A stretch of DNA of 64,000 bases, taken from the NCBI GenBank assembly GCA_902777355.1, contig CACYTU010000004.1:19910-83909 (forward strand), in the 5' to 3' direction. The notes below the pieces were generated by a model that did not search any database, was not told the DNA's origin, and saw only the letters and a list, made by a program, of their open reading frames with translations. Both the position numbers and the translations under genes were made by a program. Every line of letters starts with the position of its first letter. Position 1 is the stretch's first letter. The DNA is from an uncultured Lachnospiraceae bacterium. GTDB lineage: Bacteria; Bacillota; Clostridia; Lachnospirales; Lachnospiraceae. This document shows positions 60,284-64,000 of this stretch, piece by piece.

Positions 60284-62728
60284 TCACTGTGTGCGCAGGA
60301 CTGCGCCCAGCTTCTTGCTCAGCTTGGTCATGACCTGGCCGGCCGCCTTCTCGATCTCCTGGGAAGTCAGTGTCTTCTCATTGGAGCCGATCACCAGGCG
60401 GATGGTCACGGACTTCTTGCCGGCAGGGATCTGTTTTCCTCTGTACTCGTCTACGAAGGAAGCGGCCTTGACCAGGGCGGAAGCTTTCTTCTTGCCCATG
60501 ATGACATCATAGATATCGCTCCAGACCGCGTTGGAGTCGAAGAGCATGGAGATGTCGAAGTCGTTCTCCGGATACTCGGCCAGGTGCTCGAAGCGGTTGG
60601 TCCTGGATTTCAGGGGCTGCAGCTTCGTGGCGTCGATCTCAAAGAGCATGACGGACAGGTTCTTGATGCCACAGTCCATGGAGACCTTCTTGGCCACCAG
60701 GCCCAAGTCGCCGATCTTGTCGTCGCCCAGGAAAATGTTGAGCCAGACCACGTTGTCGGACCAGACGGGCTTTTCTTCCTTGCGGAATGTGAAGCCGGTC
60801 ATGTGGGTGTAGCGGGGCATATACTCGAGCACGCCCTTGGCCTCGCGGAAGAGCTCATCGATCTTCCTGGTGCTGCTGGCAAAAGCAGCCGCAATGTGTC
60901 TCTTCTGCTCGGGAAGTGACTCGGTGGGGTCATAGGGAGAGCTGTAATTTCTGTCAAAGAAGACCTGTGCCTCCTCGAAGATAGAGAAGTCGTTGAAATA
61001 GCGCTCATTTTTGACCACTGCCTCGCAGAGGTTGGGAAGCAGGGAGGAGCGGATATAGCTGAGGTCGGGTGCCGGCGGTGTGGACAGACGCAGAACGCCG
61101 TCCGTGTTCTGGAGAACGGCGTTGACAAAGACGTCATTCATCCAGGGATAGGTGTAGACTTCCTGCATGCCGCAGCGGATGGCCAGATATTCCTTGATAT
61201 TGCGGATCAGATCCTGGTCCTTCTGGTTGATCGCGCCCTCGAAAGCGGTCGTGAAAGAAGTGGCCTCGAAGTTGTCGTAGCCATACATTCTGGCGACTTC
61301 TTCCATCACGTCGTCCTTGATGGAGATGTCGCCGGTGGAGCGCCAGGTAGGAGCCGTGACGTGCATGTTGTCGCCGTCGATCTCAACGTCGAAGCCAAGG
61401 ATCTCCAGTTTGCCCCTGATCACGTCATTTTCCAGGTGCTTGCCCAGTCTCTTTTCCAGCCATGCCAGGCTGACGTCGATCTGGGCCCGCTCAAGCTTCT
61501 TCTCATAGCGGTCACAGAAGCCGGTCACCTTCATTTCGGGATAGAGTTCTTTGAAGAACTTCATGGACAGGGACAGAGCCTGGTCGCATCTCTCGGGATC
61601 GACCGCCTTCTCATATCTGGAAGAAGCCTCTGTGCGGTTGTCATAGCGGAGAGCGGTCCTGCGGATGCCGGTCGCCTCAAAGTTGGCCACTTCCAGGATG
61701 ACGCGCTCGGTCTTGGGCAGGATGGAGTCCTTGGAGCCGCCCATGACGCCTGCAAGGGCGACGGGGCCCTCGGAGTCGGTGATCACCAGGTCGTCTGTGC
61801 AGAGCTCGAGTTCCTTGTCATTGAGCAGAAGGAGTTTCTCTCCCTCTTTGGCGCGGCGCACGACGATGTGGTCGGAGATATTGTCAGCGTCAAAAGCGTG
61901 GGTAGGATTGCCGGTCGCCAGCATGACGTAGTTGGTGATGTCGACAAGGGCATTGATGGGGCGCATGCCCACCTTCCAGATGCGGTTCTGCATCTTATAG
62001 GGAGAGGGTTTGACTGAAACGCCTTCCATCTCCACGCCGATGTAGCGGGGGCATCTGTCGCTGTCCTCAATCTCCACCTTGAAATCGGACTGCACGTCTG
62101 TCGTGAAGGGCTCGAACTTTTTCAGGGTGAGGTTATAGAGGGCCGCAATCTCACGGGCGATGCCGTAGTGTCCCCAGAGGTCAGGGCGGTTGGTCATGGA
62201 CTTGTTGTCGATCTCGAGGAGAACATCCTTGAGGTCCAGAGCGTCCGCCAGAGTGGTGCCTGCGGGCACTTCAAAGGCAGACAGGTCAAGGATCTCCGCC
62301 TCCTGGGTGGACGGGAAAAGATCACCCAGTCCGATCTCATCAGAAGCGCAGATCATACCGAAGGAAGCTACTCCGCGAAGCTTGCTGTTCTTGATCTCCA
62401 CGGGCTCGCCTTCGCCGTGCCAGCGCACCAGGGCGCCGGGGCAGGCGACTGCCACGCGCATTCCCTCTTTGAGGTTGATGCCGCCGCAGACGATGTCCTT
62501 GATCTCGTCGATGCCGATATCGACCTTGCAGATGCGGAGCTTGTCAGCGTTGGGGTGAGGCAGGACTTCATTGATCACACCGACGACCATGTTGCGGAAG
62601 CGGTTCTCCATAAACTCCACATCCTCGACCTCGACGGTGTCCATTGTAAGGTCATAAGCCAGTTTCTTTAAATCTGTATCTGCAGGGAGGTCCACATAAT
62701 CCCTGATCCAGGATAATGATAATTTCAT
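60284..62728 (-). CDS. pheT: Phenylalanine-tRNA ligase beta subunit (PheT)
   Basis: This 814-residue beta subunit forms the alpha2-beta2 enzyme that charges tRNA-Phe. Landmarks are MKLSLSWIRDYVDLP, the tRNA-binding OB-type domain (MVVGVINEVLPHPNADKLRICKVDIG), ITNYVMLATGNPTHAFDAD, TEASSRYEKAVDPERC, EVARMYGYDNFEAT, and the C-terminal ferredoxin-like domain (DFDISMLFDSNAVWSDIYDVI, VKAASFVDEYRGKQIPAGKKS). The length is normal. It follows pheS in the same direction after a 187-bp gap, larger than usual for pheST, filled with short repeats. Confidence 0.96.
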   Translation of the reverse strand: MKLSLSWIRDYVDLPADTDLKKLAYDLTMDTVEVEDVEFMENRFRNMVVGVINEVLPHPNADKLRICKVDIGIDEIKDIVCGGINLKEGMRVAVACPGALVRWHGEGEPVEIKNSKLRGVASFGMICASDEIGLGDLFPSTQEAEILDLSAFEVPAGTTLADALDLKDVLLEIDNKSMTNRPDLWGHYGIAREIAALYNLTLKKFEPFTTDVQSDFKVEIEDSDRCPRYIGVEMEGVSVKPSPYKMQNRIWKVGMRPINALVDITNYVMLATGNPTHAFDADNISDHIVVRRAKEGEKLLLLNDKELELCTDDLVITDSEGPVALAGVMGGSKDSILPKTERVILEVANFEATGIRRTALRYDNRTEASSRYEKAVDPERCDQALSLSMKFFKELYPEMKVTGFCDRYEKKLERAQIDVSLAWLEKRLGKHLENDVIRGKLEILGFDVEIDGDNMHVTAPTWRSTGDISIKDDVMEEVARMYGYDNFEATSFTTAFEGAINQKDQDLIRNIKEYLAIRCGMQEVYTYPWMNDVFVNAVLQNTDGVLRLSTPPAPDLSYIRSSLLPNLCEAVVKNERYFNDFSIFEEAQVFFDRNYSSPYDPTESLPEQKRHIAAAFASSTRKIDELFREAKGVLEYMPRYTHMTGFTFRKEEKPVWSDNVVWLNIFLGDDKIGDLGLVAKKVSMDCGIKNLSVMLFEIDATKLQPLKSRTNRFEHLAEYPENDFDISMLFDSNAVWSDIYDVIMGKKKASALVKAASFVDEYRGKQIPAGKKSVTIRLVIGSNEKTLTSQEIEKAAGQVMTKLSKKLGAVLRTQ

Positions 62729-62765
62729 ATTTTATACCTCTTCTATTCCTCTCAATCTTCTCTAT

Positions 62766-62860
62766 TCGTATATTATCGAATATTACCGTACATTATCGAA
62801 TATTGCCGAATATTTCCGTACGTTTTCCTGATTGTTCCCGGTTGATTTTCCCTGTATTTT
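62766..62860. repeat. 20-bp repeat between pheS and pheT
   Basis: The unit close to attatcgaatattaccgtac recurs at 62771 and 62791 with a partial third copy at 62811, followed by TTTTCCCGATTG-type short repeats. It occupies most of the gap between the two subunit genes. Confidence 0.8.
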
Positions 62861-62915
62861 CCCGATTGCTTTTGCGGCCGTTTACAGGTATTTTTCAGGT
62901 TCCGGGAATCGCTTA

Positions 62916-63953
62916 TTACCTGAACTGTTTCAGGAAACGCAGGTCGGCGCTGTGGAACAGTCTGACATCATCGACGCCGTAGCGCATCATGACCAGTCTG
63001 TCCAGGCCGATATTTACATAGAATCCGGTGTACTCATCGGGATCCAGGCCTGCGGCGCGCAGTACGTTGGGATGAGGGGAACCTCCGGGCATGACTTCGA
63101 TCCAGCCGACATGTTTGCAGACGCTGCAGCCTTTGCCGCCGCAGACCTGGCACTGCATGTCGATCTCAAATCCGGGCTCGACGAAGGGGAAGAAACCGGA
63201 GCGCATGCGGACGGGCACGTCCGTGCCGAACACCTTGCTCAGGATGCTCTTGATCATGACCTTGCCGGAAGTGAAGGTGATGTCTTTGTCGACGATAAGT
63301 GCCTCATACTGGAAGAAAGCTCTCTCGTGGTGGGCGTCCGTGGTCTCGTTGCGGTAGACGCGTCCGGGATATACGAAGCGGTAAGGGGGCTTGTGTGTCT
63401 GCATGTAGCGCACACTGCCGCCGGTCAGGTGAGGGCGGAGGCAGAGCTTCTCGTTTGTGCCGCCGCTGTCGTGTCCCTCCAGCCAGTAGGTGTCCATGCT
63501 CTCACGGGCGGGGTGATTCTGAGGGAAATTCAGCTTGTCGAAAGCGTACATTTCACTGGTGATATCATCCTCCTGGTAGATCTCAAATCCCATGGAACGA
63601 AAGGCGTCGTTGAGGTCATAGCACATCTGTGTGATCGGATGAAGACCGCCGCCGGAAGGCATGATGCCCGGTACAGAGCAGTCAAAATCGGGAGACACTT
63701 CGGAAGCCTTGAGCTTGAGTTCCATCCTCTTGCTGTCAATCAGCTCTGTGACCTGATTCTTGGCCTGGTTGAGCAGCTTGCCCATCTGGGGACGATCCTT
63801 GGGATCCAGTTTGGGAAGCTCCTTCATCAGAGAACTCAATGAGCCCTGTTTGCCGACAAACGCGCCCTTGACGTTCTGCAGCTCGCTCTCACTGGCAGCC
63901 TTCTCGATCCTCTCTTTCACTTCCGATAAAATGTCATTAATCTTATCGATCAT
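62916..63953 (-). CDS. pheS: Phenylalanine-tRNA ligase alpha subunit (PheS)
   Basis: This 345-residue class II catalytic subunit makes phenylalanyl-adenylate and charges tRNA-Phe. Landmarks are an N-terminal coiled coil (residues 1-80), HPITQMCYDLNDAFRSMGFEIY (motif 1 region), HDSGGTNEKLCLRPHLTGGSVRYMQTH, GRVYRNETTDAHHERAFFQYEALIVDK (motif 2) and CSVCKHVGWIEVMPGGSPHPNVLRAAGLDP, with GLDRLVMMRYG (motif 3). The ribosome site AAAGGAG is good. The promoter and any T-box leader lie beyond the right edge. Confidence 0.96.
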   Translation of the reverse strand: MIDKINDILSEVKERIEKAASESELQNVKGAFVGKQGSLSSLMKELPKLDPKDRPQMGKLLNQAKNQVTELIDSKRMELKLKASEVSPDFDCSVPGIMPSGGGLHPITQMCYDLNDAFRSMGFEIYQEDDITSEMYAFDKLNFPQNHPARESMDTYWLEGHDSGGTNEKLCLRPHLTGGSVRYMQTHKPPYRFVYPGRVYRNETTDAHHERAFFQYEALIVDKDITFTSGKVMIKSILSKVFGTDVPVRMRSGFFPFVEPGFEIDMQCQVCGGKGCSVCKHVGWIEVMPGGSPHPNVLRAAGLDPDEYTGFYVNIGLDRLVMMRYGVDDVRLFHSADLRFLKQFR

Positions 63954-64000
63954 TGCAATACTCCTTTCCTTTATATCCTTATACCGCTTAAAGCGTTTTT

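Noticed and set aside
1-64000. tRNA, rRNA, prophage, insertion sequence or integrase genes
   Set aside because: I found no cloverleaf-type, rRNA-like, transposase or integrase sequence on either strand; a covariance-model scan would be decisive for tRNAs.

Overview
The window looks like the chromosome of an anaerobic, Gram-positive gut or sediment clostridium, probably Lachnospiraceae-like. The evidence is the anaerobic (cobalt-early) cobalamin pathway, strong AGGAGG ribosome sites, Rho-independent terminators, lipoprotein signals, a PocR/AraC regulator, several MtaA-like corrinoid methyltransferases, and no outer-membrane genes. I see no rRNA, tRNA, CRISPR array, prophage or insertion sequence. 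The organism assignment is inference.

Layout. (1) 1-14.1 kb: cobalamin synthesis, mostly on the minus strand. Transcription runs right to left: cobT-cobQ, then (after a separate NADAR gene with its own promoter and a terminator) cbiC-cbiD-cbiF-cbiH-cbiJ/ET-cobD. A CobC-like phosphatase gene diverges from cobT. (2) 14.1-20.4 kb: a small membrane protein, a large adenosine-deaminase-like protein with an extra C-terminal domain, a hydantoinase/oxoprolinase-type ASKHA protein and an HD hydrolase. (3) 20.5-29.5 kb: a cobalamin riboswitch with a terminator leads into an Hsp70-like gene, an unrecognised membrane protein and an exported lipoprotein with two CbiK cobalt-chelatase domains. (4) 29.7-47.0 kb: a corrinoid methyl-transfer locus. 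It holds three UroD/MtaA-type proteins (one fused to a thioredoxin-like domain), a corrinoid protein, a RACo-type reactivator, a DUF2284 protein, a PocR-AraC regulator, an ABC importer, a lipoamide-dehydrogenase-like flavoprotein, a DUF5714 protein, a free-standing lipoyl-carrier protein, its own lipoate ligase, a CobW-type GTPase and a PadR regulator. (5) 47.5-57.9 kb: an AraC regulator, a Thg1-type tRNA-His guanylyltransferase, homocysteine methyltransferase, an alanine symporter, a broken small gene, a dicarboxylate symporter fused to a histidine-kinase-like ATPase domain, a LUD protein, an XRE protein and an HTH-Uma2 protein. (6) 58.2-64 kb: a frame-broken leucine-rich-repeat gene and pheT/pheS.

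How it fits together. The organism makes its own B12, and the riboswitch tunes part of cobalt handling. Region 4 appears to be a major user of the cofactor: import of a small substrate, methyl transfer through a corrinoid protein, ATP-dependent reactivation, and a lipoyl protein/flavoprotein redox branch that I do not recognise from a described pathway. Two shared palindromes and a recurring upstream element tie the promoters of regions 1, 3 and 4 together.

A second theme is minisatellite growth. Short direct repeats of 7 to 45 bp occur in linkers and tails of the cobalamin proteins (always in frame), just downstream of stop codons (sometimes as ghost copies of the gene's own 3' end), and in two genes where a 28-bp or 44-bp duplication breaks the frame.
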